Both the position numbers and the translations under genes were made by a program. From Parcubacteria group bacterium Greene1014_15 (lineage in GTDB: Bacteria > Patescibacteriota > Minisyncoccia > Phycocordibacterales > VMGT01): a stretch of DNA of 36,497 nt. The notes beneath the pieces are model-generated. The model was not told the DNA's origin, made no database searches, and saw only the letters and a list, made by a program, of their open reading frames with translations. The stretch spans positions 1-36,497 of the forward strand of contig VMGT01000013.1 in assembly GCA_007376725.1 (NCBI GenBank), read 5' to 3'. How positions within the stretch are numbered: the first letter of the stretch is position 1; each line of letters begins with the position of its first letter. This document shows, piece after piece, positions 17,897-27,366 of this stretch.

Positions 17897-19486
17897 ATGT
17901 TTTGGGCAGATGCACTGGCGGATAAAATTGGAAAAGCGTATGCGAAAAAAATTGCATCAAAAGATGTGCTTGTTGTGCGTGATGAAAAAACAGCATCTGG
18001 GCGCGTACATGTCGGCTCTTTGCGCGGTGTTGCGGTGCATGGGGTTATTGCGGAGGTTCTCAAGGAGCGCCGGATTGCGCAGAAATTTTTGTATGAAATA
18101 AATGACTTTGATCCGATGGATGGTTTGCCGGTCTATTTGGATGCGAACAAATATCAATCGTACATGGGTATGCCACTTTGTGCAGTGCCATCTCCGGACG
18201 GAAAAGCGGAGAATTATGCAGAATACTTTGGTCAGGAATTCGAGAGTGTTATCACTGATGTAGGATTTACAGCAGAATTTTATCGCTCAAGTGCTCTTTA
18301 TCGAGAGGGGAAATACAATGACACGATTCGCCTTGCCCTTGAACATACAGATACAATCCGAGAAATATACAAGCGTGTGTCGGGTTCGATCCGTGAGAGC
18401 AATTGGCTTCCGCTCTCTGTTGTATGTGAAGTTTGCGGGAAAATTGGCACTACCAAAGCGATTTCATTTGACGGAAAAGAAGTAGAATATATTTGTGAGC
18501 CTTCTCTGGTGACATGGGCGAAAGGCTGCGGGCACAAGGGAAAAATTTCTCCCTTTAACGGCAATGCGAAGCTTCCATGGAAAGTGGAATGGGCGGCAAA
18601 GTTTGTTGTGCTTGATGTTTCTGTGGAAGGAGCAGGAAAGGATCATTCGACAAAGGGAGGTGCGCGCGAAATTGCTGATGCAATTAGCCGAGAAGTATTT
18701 AAGCATGAGCCGCCGTTCGATATTCCGTATGAATTTTTCAATATTGCAGGCAAAAAGATGTCTTCGTCAAAGGGTATGGGAGTATCTTCGCGTGAAATAG
18801 CAGACCTCTTGCCAAAGGAATTGTTGCGCTTCTTGCTCATTCACAAACTGCCGAATCAAGTGATCGACTTTGCTCCAAATGGTGATACGATCCCTGTTCT
18901 CTATGATACTTACGATCGTTTTGCTGAAAAATATTACACAGATGTACAAGACGATCAAAGTCGCGCTTTTTACTTGAGCAACACTGAAGATGAGCGGAAA
19001 GATATTCATGCACATTATCTGCCGCGGTTTTCAAGTATTGCAACACTTGTGCAGATGCCGCACCTCGATGTATTTAAAGAAGTTGCAAAATTGAAAGGAA
19101 GTGAATTAACTGACGAAGAAATGGAGGAGGTTCGTACGCGTGCGATGTACGCAAAGAAGTGGCTTGATGAGTACGCTCCCGAAGATTTCAAGCTTGAACT
19201 GCAGACTGAATCTGTTCCCGAACAGGCTCGAGCGATAGCTGCCCTGCAGAAAAAAGCTGTAGCATCAGTGCTTGCATACATACAATCCCAAGAGATATTG
19301 GATGGTCAGGCATTGCACACGAATTTACATGAAATTCGCAAAGCATCCGGTCTTGAACCAAAAGATTTTTTTGGCCCGCTCTACCTCTCCATTCTTGGAA
19401 AAGAAAGCGGCCCCAAGCTCGGTTGGTTTCTCTCGGTGCTCGATAGGGATTTTCTCGAAAAGCGTCTCGCAGAAGTTTCGGAATAA
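17897..19486 (+). CDS. lysS: Class I lysyl-tRNA synthetase
   Basis: ASGRVHVGSLRG (HIGH-like), KKMSSSKGMG (KMSKS), archaeal-type class I LysRS layout. Confidence 0.94.
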   Translation: MFWADALADKIGKAYAKKIASKDVLVVRDEKTASGRVHVGSLRGVAVHGVIAEVLKERRIAQKFLYEINDFDPMDGLPVYLDANKYQSYMGMPLCAVPSPDGKAENYAEYFGQEFESVITDVGFTAEFYRSSALYREGKYNDTIRLALEHTDTIREIYKRVSGSIRESNWLPLSVVCEVCGKIGTTKAISFDGKEVEYICEPSLVTWAKGCGHKGKISPFNGNAKLPWKVEWAAKFVVLDVSVEGAGKDHSTKGGAREIADAISREVFKHEPPFDIPYEFFNIAGKKMSSSKGMGVSSREIADLLPKELLRFLLIHKLPNQVIDFAPNGDTIPVLYDTYDRFAEKYYTDVQDDQSRAFYLSNTEDERKDIHAHYLPRFSSIATLVQMPHLDVFKEVAKLKGSELTDEEMEEVRTRAMYAKKWLDEYAPEDFKLELQTESVPEQARAIAALQKKAVASVLAYIQSQEILDGQALHTNLHEIRKASGLEPKDFFGPLYLSILGKESGPKLGWFLSVLDRDFLEKRLAEVSE

Positions 19487-19498
19487 TCCCCAAAACGC

Positions 19499-19526
19499 TT
19501 GACAAGAACAACGATATGTATATTCT
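19499..19526 (+). promoter_or_regulatory. Sigma70-like promoter upstream of parB
   Basis: TTGACA-16 nt-TATTCT. Confidence 0.45.
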
Positions 19527-19604
19527 ACAGGGAGAACTTTGTGACCCGAGTCTCATGGTCACAAAGCAAGCTGATGCGGTAATCTCCAAAAAGGAGTTAT
19601 ACTC

Positions 19605-20441
19605 ATGGCAGAAGACACTATGGGAAGTTTCAAAGCGGTGGGCCAGGTTGTGGAAATTCCCGTTGAAATGATCGATCCAAACCCATACCAACCGCGTACG
19701 CATTTTGACGCCCTAAAGATCGCCGAACTCGGTGAGTCCATTAAGGAAAATGGACGGGTCACGCAACCGATCACTGTTCGCGCGAAAAATGGCCGATTCG
19801 AGTTGGTTATTGGCGAACGCCGTCTGCGGGCGTGCAAGGCGATCGAGTTTAAGACTATCTCTTCGATTATTTCCGAGATGAGTGCAGAAGAGGCGTGTGA
19901 AGTTGCTCTCATCGAGAATATCCAGCGAGAAGATTTAACGCCCATGGAAGAGGCGCGGTCAATAGCCAGCCTAGTCGAGCAATATGGTGGCAGTTACGCC
20001 CAAGTTGCGGAGCGGATCGGCAAAAGCGAGCCATATGTTCGACAGAGAGCGGCGCTGCTTACTCTCGCGAAGCCGATTCATGAGATGCTCGATGAGGGGA
20101 AGCTTAATGTTGCGCAGGGTATTGCAATCGTGAATTTGGGTCTCGACGATGAAGAGGCGCAAATGCAGGTTGCAAAGAAAGCGTTCCGTCTTCGTCTGAA
20201 TGCAAATCAGATCAAGGGAAATGCTCAAGATAAAACCGACAAGGTGAAGCGTGACCAGAGGAATACTGTGACGCTTGCGTCAACAAGCAGGGATCTCATT
20301 CGTGCCCACGATTCTCTTGAGAGATACATGGGCGATGGTCTCTCTACGCTCGCGGACATAAAAAAGCGTACTCTCTTTGAAAAGCAGGTCAAGGATATGC
20401 GCGATATGTGTGACGTAGTGTTACAGAACATCGGTAGCTAA
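19605..20441 (+). CDS. parB: Chromosome-partitioning protein ParB/Spo0J family
   Basis: IDPNPYQPRTHFD, VIGERRLRACK, LIENIQREDLTPMEEA, HTH region YAQVAERIGKSEPYVRQRAAL. Confidence 0.93.
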   Translation: MAEDTMGSFKAVGQVVEIPVEMIDPNPYQPRTHFDALKIAELGESIKENGRVTQPITVRAKNGRFELVIGERRLRACKAIEFKTISSIISEMSAEEACEVALIENIQREDLTPMEEARSIASLVEQYGGSYAQVAERIGKSEPYVRQRAALLTLAKPIHEMLDEGKLNVAQGIAIVNLGLDDEEAQMQVAKKAFRLRLNANQIKGNAQDKTDKVKRDQRNTVTLASTSRDLIRAHDSLERYMGDGLSTLADIKKRTLFEKQVKDMRDMCDVVLQNIGS

Positions 20442-20470
20442 TTTTTTCTGCAAAATTCGAAACAAGCAAA

Positions 20471-20498
20471 AGGCCCACGGAGTAAAATCCGTGGGCCT
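20471..20498 (+). terminator. Rho-independent terminator
   Basis: aggcccacgga-gtaaaa-tccgtgggcct followed by catttttg. Confidence 0.85.
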
Positions 20499-20513
20499 CA
20501 TTTTTGTACATGG

Positions 20514-22094
20514 TCATGGAAAGACGTGTACTTCAGTGGCATCCAAAGCATGTAGGATATTTTGTACACACTGTTTGTGGGCTTGGAGTGGAACAAAACC
20601 GCCCTTAATCGTCTCGAGAGTTTCGATGACACCCTGTAACATCTGACCGAAATCACCTGTCTTGCCGACAACATCAATAAGTCGTTTGAGACCGTCGATT
20701 TGCTGCTCTATGGATACGGGTACGTGAGCATTGATCTCTTTTATCGGCGGAGTGTCACCGTTGCGCGTGTTGCCGAGCACACCCTCTTTTTGCAGAGCGC
20801 GAATGATTGCGGACGTACGCCGGTGATCCAACCGGAGCATGCTCCGGATCTCTCTATACGTTACGATGTTTTCTCGGCCACGAATATAATTCTTCGCTTT
20901 TTGAATCGCAGCATCGAAGCGCCGATGATCTTCAACGAATTTCTTAAGAAGACGCACCTCGGCGCACTTTCTGCATTCACCAGTTTTTTTTCGAGCAGGT
21001 GGGGCAGATTTCTTGCACGAAGGGCAGTTTAACGGTACGGCATTGTCGAGAATTGCGCGCGGCGTTTTAGGAACAACATACGGACCAATGACTTTCTTCT
21101 CTTCAAGACGGCGCATTATTTCTCTCGCATTTGGATAACTCGTGTGAAGCTGTTTTATTAGAAACCTAATTGCGGCGCGGCCGTGTTCTCTCACAAGTTT
21201 TTCAGCTTGGGACATCAGTTGCATCACTATTTCTTCACTAAATACCGCTTCTTTTCTTTTGTCCGCTTCGTGCGCATGTTCTAACACCAAGCGTGGTAAT
21301 AACGCTCGTTTCGGCCCTACTATCCCTTCTTGTTCGAGAAGAGAGAGAATTGCTTGAGCCCGTTTGAAACTCGTAGAAAACCTCTCCCGTATTGATACAT
21401 TGGAAACGGTTCTCATCGTAGAAACATACGCCCGAGCATCTGGTAGATGCCGCAGGACGATCGGATCATGCGCGTATGGATGCTCTCCCACAGTTGCGCC
21501 ATGTACCTCATGTACAGCCCCGTTTTCATGCCCCTTTTTTACACTGTCTGTGTGCATTGTTGTAACCTCAAGCACGGCTAATTCGTTTTCTGTAAGCGGT
21601 TTCCAACCATCCCCGAGTTCCTGGACTGCATGCGTGAGGCACAGCCCTGCCTGCCGAATTTGCACCGGACGCTCGCATCCTTCTTCCTCACAGAGATATG
21701 AAGGTTCTTTGCAACGACGACACTCGCCATCGGTAAACTCACCTTGAAGAGATTGAAGTCGAAAACAGGTCGTTACGAGAATATCTCGCTTCTGTATTTG
21801 ACAGGAAACCTGTTTTCCGATCTGGAATTTTGGTTTTCCGATTGACGCTTCGTCTTTCAGCGCTTGAGTTAAGCATACTGCACATCGTCCCGTAATTGGC
21901 ACGGCGATGGGTCGCTTTTCGCATTCTTCACAACGTCTCGACGGAGCGCCGCAGGCGAAGCACCCTTCTTGCCCCTGGACGAGCTCACAATGGCTTACCG
22001 TGGTATCTCGTCCGGCTATCTGGCAAAAAACATGCTCTTTGTGGTTGTCTACCATTGATGCCGTACTTCTCTCTTTTTCTGCATATTGTTTCAC
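20514..22094 (-). CDS. Multi-zinc-ribbon protein with FtsK-gamma-like winged-helix modules
   Basis: CFACGAPSRRCEECE, CRRCKEPSYLCEEEGCE, CPSCKKSAPPARKKTGECRKC; EEIVMQLMSQAEKLVREHGRAAIRFLIKQLHTSYPNAREIMRRLEEKKVIGP resembles FtsK gamma. Confidence 0.65.
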   Translation of the reverse strand: MKQYAEKERSTASMVDNHKEHVFCQIAGRDTTVSHCELVQGQEGCFACGAPSRRCEECEKRPIAVPITGRCAVCLTQALKDEASIGKPKFQIGKQVSCQIQKRDILVTTCFRLQSLQGEFTDGECRRCKEPSYLCEEEGCERPVQIRQAGLCLTHAVQELGDGWKPLTENELAVLEVTTMHTDSVKKGHENGAVHEVHGATVGEHPYAHDPIVLRHLPDARAYVSTMRTVSNVSIRERFSTSFKRAQAILSLLEQEGIVGPKRALLPRLVLEHAHEADKRKEAVFSEEIVMQLMSQAEKLVREHGRAAIRFLIKQLHTSYPNAREIMRRLEEKKVIGPYVVPKTPRAILDNAVPLNCPSCKKSAPPARKKTGECRKCAEVRLLKKFVEDHRRFDAAIQKAKNYIRGRENIVTYREIRSMLRLDHRRTSAIIRALQKEGVLGNTRNGDTPPIKEINAHVPVSIEQQIDGLKRLIDVVGKTGDFGQMLQGVIETLETIKGGFVPLQAHKQCVQNILHALDATEVHVFP

Positions 22095-22097
22095 CTG

Positions 22098-22424
22098 CTA
22101 CTCCTTTTTTGTGAATGCGGACATTGAAATAACATTATGCCCTAACATATATGCGCGTATGAGTGGTATGAGCATCGCTTCCTCCTTCTTTTTCGCCTCC
22201 TTTTTTTCCGCAATTTGAAGCGCACGAGCAATGGCGTATTCACATCCCTCACCACGCTCGGCAAGTGGTTTATCACAAGGAGACATGCGGCCTTGTGGAT
22301 CAAGGAATCCTTGTGCTAGGCACATGTCTGCTGTTGCATACAAGGTATATACGTTAGAGTTAATTTCTTTTTCAACGCGAGGATGATGCATCTCAACACA
22401 ATACGTGCAGCCGTTCATATACAT
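22098..22424 (-). CDS. Hypothetical Cys-containing protein
   Basis: ORF in apparent operon with flanking minus-strand ORFs; MYMNGCTYCVEMHH...CLAQGFLDPQGRMSPCDKPLAERGEGCEYA. Confidence 0.6.
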   Translation of the reverse strand: MYMNGCTYCVEMHHPRVEKEINSNVYTLYATADMCLAQGFLDPQGRMSPCDKPLAERGEGCEYAIARALQIAEKKEAKKKEEAMLIPLIRAYMLGHNVISMSAFTKKE

Positions 22425-22816
22425 TCTTCCCCATCATGTCTACTCATGACAGCAAGGTGTTGCTCTTCCGTTTGCAGAAAAAGACCTACTGTCGTATACC
22501 TGCAGCCGATCTCTTTCCTGTAACCACGTTCTTCTGCATCATCAATTTTACACCACGGCCACCCGCCGATTTCTTGATAACGATGCGTGAGTGCCTTCTT
22601 TGCTTCGTCCGATAGTACTGGCGTAAATTCGAAAAACGGAGCATCGCCGTGTCGGTATTCGGGAGACTCGATAAACTCATCAATGTAAGCCTCTATTGGC
22701 GCGATTTCAAAGACTAACTGCTCGTCAATCTTAAGTTGGCGTAATTCATCCATGATCGTGGTGATACGTTGTATTCTGGCTTCATATCGTGCTCTTGCTT
22801 CAGTGAGACTAATCAT
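22415..22816 (-). CDS. Hypothetical protein (internal ATG start preferred; ORF extends to 22882)
   Basis: MISLTEARARYEARIQRITTIMDELRQLKIDEQLVFEIAPIEAY...; overlaps the next minus-strand ORF. Confidence 0.55.
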   Translation of the reverse strand: MISLTEARARYEARIQRITTIMDELRQLKIDEQLVFEIAPIEAYIDEFIESPEYRHGDAPFFEFTPVLSDEAKKALTHRYQEIGGWPWCKIDDAEERGYRKEIGCRYTTVGLFLQTEEQHLAVMSRHDGEECI

Positions 22817-22911
22817 TGTGCGACCCTTTCTGCTACCAATCTGTTTGCGTATGCCAAAAAACTTCTGCTGATACAAAAGCATACATAGACACTCTAGTCA
22901 AGATAAACACT

Positions 22912-22928
22912 GTGTGATATAGTCACAC
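22912..22928. promoter_or_regulatory. Candidate operator dyad GTGTGA-TATAG-TCACAC
   Basis: Perfect 6-bp arms upstream of the minus-strand operon. Confidence 0.3.
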
Positions 22929-22971
22929 TGGAATAATTAATTATGAATTGTGCAATCCCCACACTTTCGGA

Positions 22972-23092
22972 AAATCCCCCTCATTCCCCCTTTCATAAAG
23001 GGGGAAGCCGAAACGCCACTCTCTCCTTTATGAAAGGGAGGGTGGGAGGGATGTGGACTCCTCCCTTTTTGAAAGGGAGGGTGGGAGGGATT
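22972..23092. repeat. REP-like hairpin cluster (family B)
   Basis: ttccccctttcataaagggggaa and related copies gaaagggagggtgggaggga (x2); same family as 7472-7576. Confidence 0.8.
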
Positions 23093-23188
23093 TATTCATA
23101 GCTGTGAGCAGTTACTGAAAGTACCTTGACGAATTTGAAGATACATTAATGAACCGGGGCTTACATGAGCCAATGAGGAGAGGTTTTG

Positions 23189-26100
23189 ATGGGAACAACG
23201 ATTGAATTACAGCATCTTCATCTTCCTGTCGACGATCGGCGAGAGCGTATTATTTCCGCGGTGAAACAGAATCAAGTAACGCTCATTGTCGGCAAAACCG
23301 GGTCTGGCAAAACGACAAGGATTCCTCAATTTCTACTTACTAGCGGCATCGGAGCTCATACTTGTCTTGTGTGCACACAGCCACGTAGAGTTGCGGCAAT
23401 GGGTGTTGCTTCGCGCGTAGCGGAAGAACGCAATTCTGTGCTCGGCGCAGAGGTTGGATATCACATTCGATTCGAACGCAAGCTCTCAAAGGAAACACGC
23501 CTCAAATTTGTTACCACGGGCGTACTGTTGCGAGAGACTATCTCTGATCCGCTGTTGACTCGCTATGTGTGCGTCATCATTGACGAAGCGCATGAGCGTG
23601 ATCTCTATACTGACTTGTTGCTCGGATACCTCAAGCGCGTGTGCGCCAACCGGCCCGACTTCAAGCTTGTGGTAATGAGCGCGACGCTCGACTGGCGCTT
23701 GTTCGCTGAATTTTTGCCCGGATCTGCTCTCGTGCGCATACCCGTACGGACGTATCCCGTGAACATCGAGTATCATCCTGCGAACTATCGTGATGATTTG
23801 TTTGCAGCAATGCTGCGGGATATTCAGTGGATATACCACATGAACAATGAAGGGGACGTTCTTGTCTTTTTGCCCGGCGAGCGCGATATCATGGAGTTTA
23901 TCGGAAAGCTTAGAGCTCTCCGATTAAAAGATCTCCATATATTGCCGCTCTATGGGGCGCTCTCTCCGAATGAACAACGGAAAGTATTCCGGGACACGGA
24001 AGGGCGCAAGGTGATTGTTGCGACAAACCTCGCAGAAAGCTCGCTAACACTCGGGCATATTACCGTTCTCGATTCGGGTCTCGCAAAGATTCCAGGATAT
24101 GATGCGGCGCTTGATGTTGAAACGCTTGATCTCGCGAAGATTTCTCAAAGTTCTGCGGAGCAGCGCGCGGGGCGTGCTGGCCGTGTAGCGCCTGGGAAAT
24201 GCATCCGTTACTTTTCAGAAGCGGACTTCATGTCGCGTCCGAGGTTTGATGATCCACAGATACACACGAGCGATCTCACGAGCCTTGTGCTCACCATGAA
24301 GTCTCTTGGCCTTCCGCGCGACTTTGACTTGCCGACACATCCGAGCGAAGAATCGTGGGAACGCGCAGTTGCGAAACTCAAAGTATTTGGTGCTCTTGAT
24401 CATATGGGTGCGTTCACATCGTATGGACGAGAGATGGTGCATTTTCCTCTTGAGCCGGAACTTGCGCACTTTGTGCTGCAAAATCGGCGTGCCTCGTTTG
24501 GGTGTCTCAAGATGGTCGTCGTCATGGCTGCCATGCTCACCGTCGGTCGTTTTTTCGTTCATGATTCCGACGATAGTGGATTGGAACATGCAAAAGAGTA
24601 TTTTCGGAGTCGCGGCGGTGACTTTATGACGCTTTGGAAAATCTGGCAGGGATATTACAAGTCAGGATTTAGTGATGCATGGTGTGTTACACACAAGCTT
24701 AATCCACAGTGGATGAAAGCAGCGAGAACCATGCGCGCTGAAATTCGGCGTACCCTAACGCGATTAAAGATACTGCATGTTGAAGTGGACGCGCGTTATG
24801 CGGAGCGAATTGATGCGGCGATCGTAAAAGGATTTTTACCAAATCTCCTTTGCTACCATCGCAACAATCTGTACCGCAATGCTCGTTTGAGTGAGCCGGT
24901 GAGTCTTTTCCCAGATTCCGCGCTCTTTGAACAATTGCCACCGTATGTCGTGTCTTATCAACTGCGACGGACGACGCGTCTGTATGCACACTGCAATCAG
25001 ATGGTTTCGCACGAGTTACTTCTCGAGATTGCCCCGGGCGCCCTTGTGCCGATGGTGATTAAATCAGGCGCCGCGCGAGACCTTCACGATGAGACCGTTG
25101 AGAAGAAACATTCGATTCATATGGCGGGTGTCTTGAGGATCTCAAAGGGAGGGAAAGAGCGTATCGTACATGTGGATGTTGACGTGGTACGAGATGGTGC
25201 GCATACTGTTTCTCTTGTCGATCGCGGTTCGCTTGTCATTGACGAATCACGATTTCCTGTAGCGCGACTGCCACTGTCACGAGACACCGTCACACTTCTT
25301 ACGGAGCACGATATCCGTGTGCTCGGTGAGATCCCGACAACGCAAGAGCTTTTGAGCGAGCTTTATCTCCCAGATTCCGTGTGTGTGGAAATACTTGCGG
25401 CTCTTAAACAGCTTGGCTATGTTGCCAAGAATTTGCCGCCCAAAAAAGTTCCACGCAGTGTTCTACCTTCGGCACAACGATTTAGAGAGGAAAGAAAAGG
25501 GGCGAGAAAGCCTGCGGATCGCCTCGTGTTTGGGCTCTACGAGAAACCGCTTGACGAACTGCATTTTTCTGCGAGCGCGCGTATGCATCTCTTTGGACTT
25601 GGCATCGCGACAATCGGCGATCTTCTAAAGTACAGCGAAGTCGGCCTTGAGCGCGCTTTGCGAACTCTTGGAAAAGGGCGCGATGATATCGTTCTCGAAG
25701 TGAAAGAACAACTTGGATTTTTCGGTCTGGTTCTTTTACCGAGCGACCCTGGCGGCTGGGGAGAGAGAAAAAAAGGAGAAGGATGGCGTATCACGGACAA
25801 TGAGCTTTCCGAAGCCGTTTTTTCGGGCAATTCTCTCTCCGAAGAAGAATTTTCTCACATTGTTGGTGACCAGTTTCCTCTGTTCAAACAATTTCGCGAA
25901 GGAGACGATAGCGAGAAGCTCTTGGCGCGTAATGCTCTTACGGCCCTTAATCTTGGACTATGCAAGAAGAACGCCAGTTCGATTGGTAAACGGCTTGAGT
26001 ATGGCAGAAAGGAATTCATGCTCGAATGGGACGATCTCGTGCAAGAGGGCAGTATTGGCTTGATGCGCAGCATTGAGACATTTGACTATACCCGCGGATT

Positions 26101-27304
26101 TCGTTTCAGCACCTACGCGACATGGTGGGTGCGTCAGATCATGATCTGTCTTTTGGATGAATGGCTCCGTCCGGTGCGACTTCCCGTTTACGTGGCGGAA
26201 CAGTTTAAACAAAAGATTGACAAAATGAATGATGCGTGCATCGTGCTCGCGCAGAAGGGCAATATGCATCCCACGCGGGATGACGTTGCTCGAGAATTAG
26301 GCATTACCGGCGACGCGCTCGAACGATTGTTGGTTCTCCATAAGTTTTGGCAGACGGACTCACTTGATCGCGTCGTGATCGAAGGAAGAGAGTCGGAACA
26401 GGACGTTCTCGTGAGCGACTCTGTCTCTGACACGCGCGATTCGGCAGAAGAGCGGTATATTAATCAGCAGTTGATTGACTTTGTTTGCAAGCTTATTTCT
26501 GAAAGCAGTGCACAACCGGTTGATCATCGCTGTATTGAGCTCTACTATGGGCTCAATGGCAACCGAGAGCATACGCTTGAGGAGATTGGCGAACAGTTTG
26601 GTGTTACACGAGTGAGAATTCGCCAAAGAATTGCGAAGGTGCTTGATTCACTGCGTACGCAGGAGAATTGGGAGCGCGCGCGGGAATACGTGTCGTGGCT
26701 CCCCGCTCCCGGGTATATTCGCAGGACGGATATGGTGGTTGGCGAATCTGCGCGTGAACGCGTTGTGCGAAAAGATCGCACACGTGAAGAAATTGCAGAG
26801 GAACTCGTGCGGCGGGCGGCGCTTACCAATGAAGTTACTGTTGATGATCTCAAGAAAGGAGAGGGCTTGTCAGAAGACCTCGTACTACTGCGCAGACAGC
26901 TTATCGGAGAATTTAGCATTAAGGCAAAGCTCTCCACGGCATTTACGGCAGAGTATTTCAATCTGTCGGACGAGATTGCCGCAGAAGAGGAACTTGCATA
27001 CTTGACTGTTGTCGATGGAGTGAACAAGGAAGATGTGAGAGACGCGCCGGCATGGCGCTGGGACGCGATGCGTATCATACTCCAAGCGGCGGATGCCGAT
27101 GGCTGTACGTCGGAAGATATATTCGGGACGAGCAGGGTGGCGCACATAGCACACGCTCGACACGTCGTCATGTATCGCTTGCGAGAAGAGCTCGCATTGC
27201 CATTCACGACGATCGCGCGGTTTTTGGGCAACAAGGATCATTCAACCATTATCCACGGCTACTATCGCATCAAACGGGAGTATGTGCCGGCACGGTTGAA
27301 GTAG
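23189..27304 (+). CDS. Giant fusion: DEAH-box (HrpA/HrpB-like) helicase + alphaCTD-like modules + sigma-70 + DnaA domain IV-like
   Basis: [10 protein letters not shown] (Walker A), [81 protein letters not shown] (alphaCTD-like); [35 protein letters not shown] (sigma r2), [29 protein letters not shown] (sigma r4); [39 protein letters not shown] (DnaA IV). SD aggagagg precedes ATG 23189. Confidence 0.88.
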   Translation: MGTTIELQHLHLPVDDRRERIISAVKQNQVTLIVGKTGSGKTTRIPQFLLTSGIGAHTCLVCTQPRRVAAMGVASRVAEERNSVLGAEVGYHIRFERKLSKETRLKFVTTGVLLRETISDPLLTRYVCVIIDEAHERDLYTDLLLGYLKRVCANRPDFKLVVMSATLDWRLFAEFLPGSALVRIPVRTYPVNIEYHPANYRDDLFAAMLRDIQWIYHMNNEGDVLVFLPGERDIMEFIGKLRALRLKDLHILPLYGALSPNEQRKVFRDTEGRKVIVATNLAESSLTLGHITVLDSGLAKIPGYDAALDVETLDLAKISQSSAEQRAGRAGRVAPGKCIRYFSEADFMSRPRFDDPQIHTSDLTSLVLTMKSLGLPRDFDLPTHPSEESWERAVAKLKVFGALDHMGAFTSYGREMVHFPLEPELAHFVLQNRRASFGCLKMVVVMAAMLTVGRFFVHDSDDSGLEHAKEYFRSRGGDFMTLWKIWQGYYKSGFSDAWCVTHKLNPQWMKAARTMRAEIRRTLTRLKILHVEVDARYAERIDAAIVKGFLPNLLCYHRNNLYRNARLSEPVSLFPDSALFEQLPPYVVSYQLRRTTRLYAHCNQMVSHELLLEIAPGALVPMVIKSGAARDLHDETVEKKHSIHMAGVLRISKGGKERIVHVDVDVVRDGAHTVSLVDRGSLVIDESRFPVARLPLSRDTVTLLTEHDIRVLGEIPTTQELLSELYLPDSVCVEILAALKQLGYVAKNLPPKKVPRSVLPSAQRFREERKGARKPADRLVFGLYEKPLDELHFSASARMHLFGLGIATIGDLLKYSEVGLERALRTLGKGRDDIVLEVKEQLGFFGLVLLPSDPGGWGERKKGEGWRITDNELSEAVFSGNSLSEEEFSHIVGDQFPLFKQFREGDDSEKLLARNALTALNLGLCKKNASSIGKRLEYGRKEFMLEWDDLVQEGSIGLMRSIETFDYTRGFRFSTYATWWVRQIMICLLDEWLRPVRLPVYVAEQFKQKIDKMNDACIVLAQKGNMHPTRDDVARELGITGDALERLLVLHKFWQTDSLDRVVIEGRESEQDVLVSDSVSDTRDSAEERYINQQLIDFVCKLISESSAQPVDHRCIELYYGLNGNREHTLEEIGEQFGVTRVRIRQRIAKVLDSLRTQENWERAREYVSWLPAPGYIRRTDMVVGESARERVVRKDRTREEIAEELVRRAALTNEVTVDDLKKGEGLSEDLVLLRRQLIGEFSIKAKLSTAFTAEYFNLSDEIAAEEELAYLTVVDGVNKEDVRDAPAWRWDAMRIILQAADADGCTSEDIFGTSRVAHIAHARHVVMYRLREELALPFTTIARFLGNKDHSTIIHGYYRIKREYVPARLK

Positions 27305-27322
27305 AGTCGTTACCACAACTAT

Positions 27323-27353
27323 ACCCATCCCAACGCAAAGCGTTGGGATGGGT
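27323..27353 (+). promoter_or_regulatory. Perfect 14-bp stem, 3-nt loop hairpin abutting the SD of the next gene
   Basis: acccatcccaacgc-aaa-gcgttgggatgggt immediately followed by ggagg; no T-tract. Confidence 0.75.
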
Positions 27354-27366
27354 GGAGGTACCATCC

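Noticed and set aside
27052-27366. N-terminal extension of the 27052-28065 ORF
   Set aside because: Overlaps the end of the fusion gene out of frame and crosses the hairpin; ATG 27367 with a strong SD is preferred.
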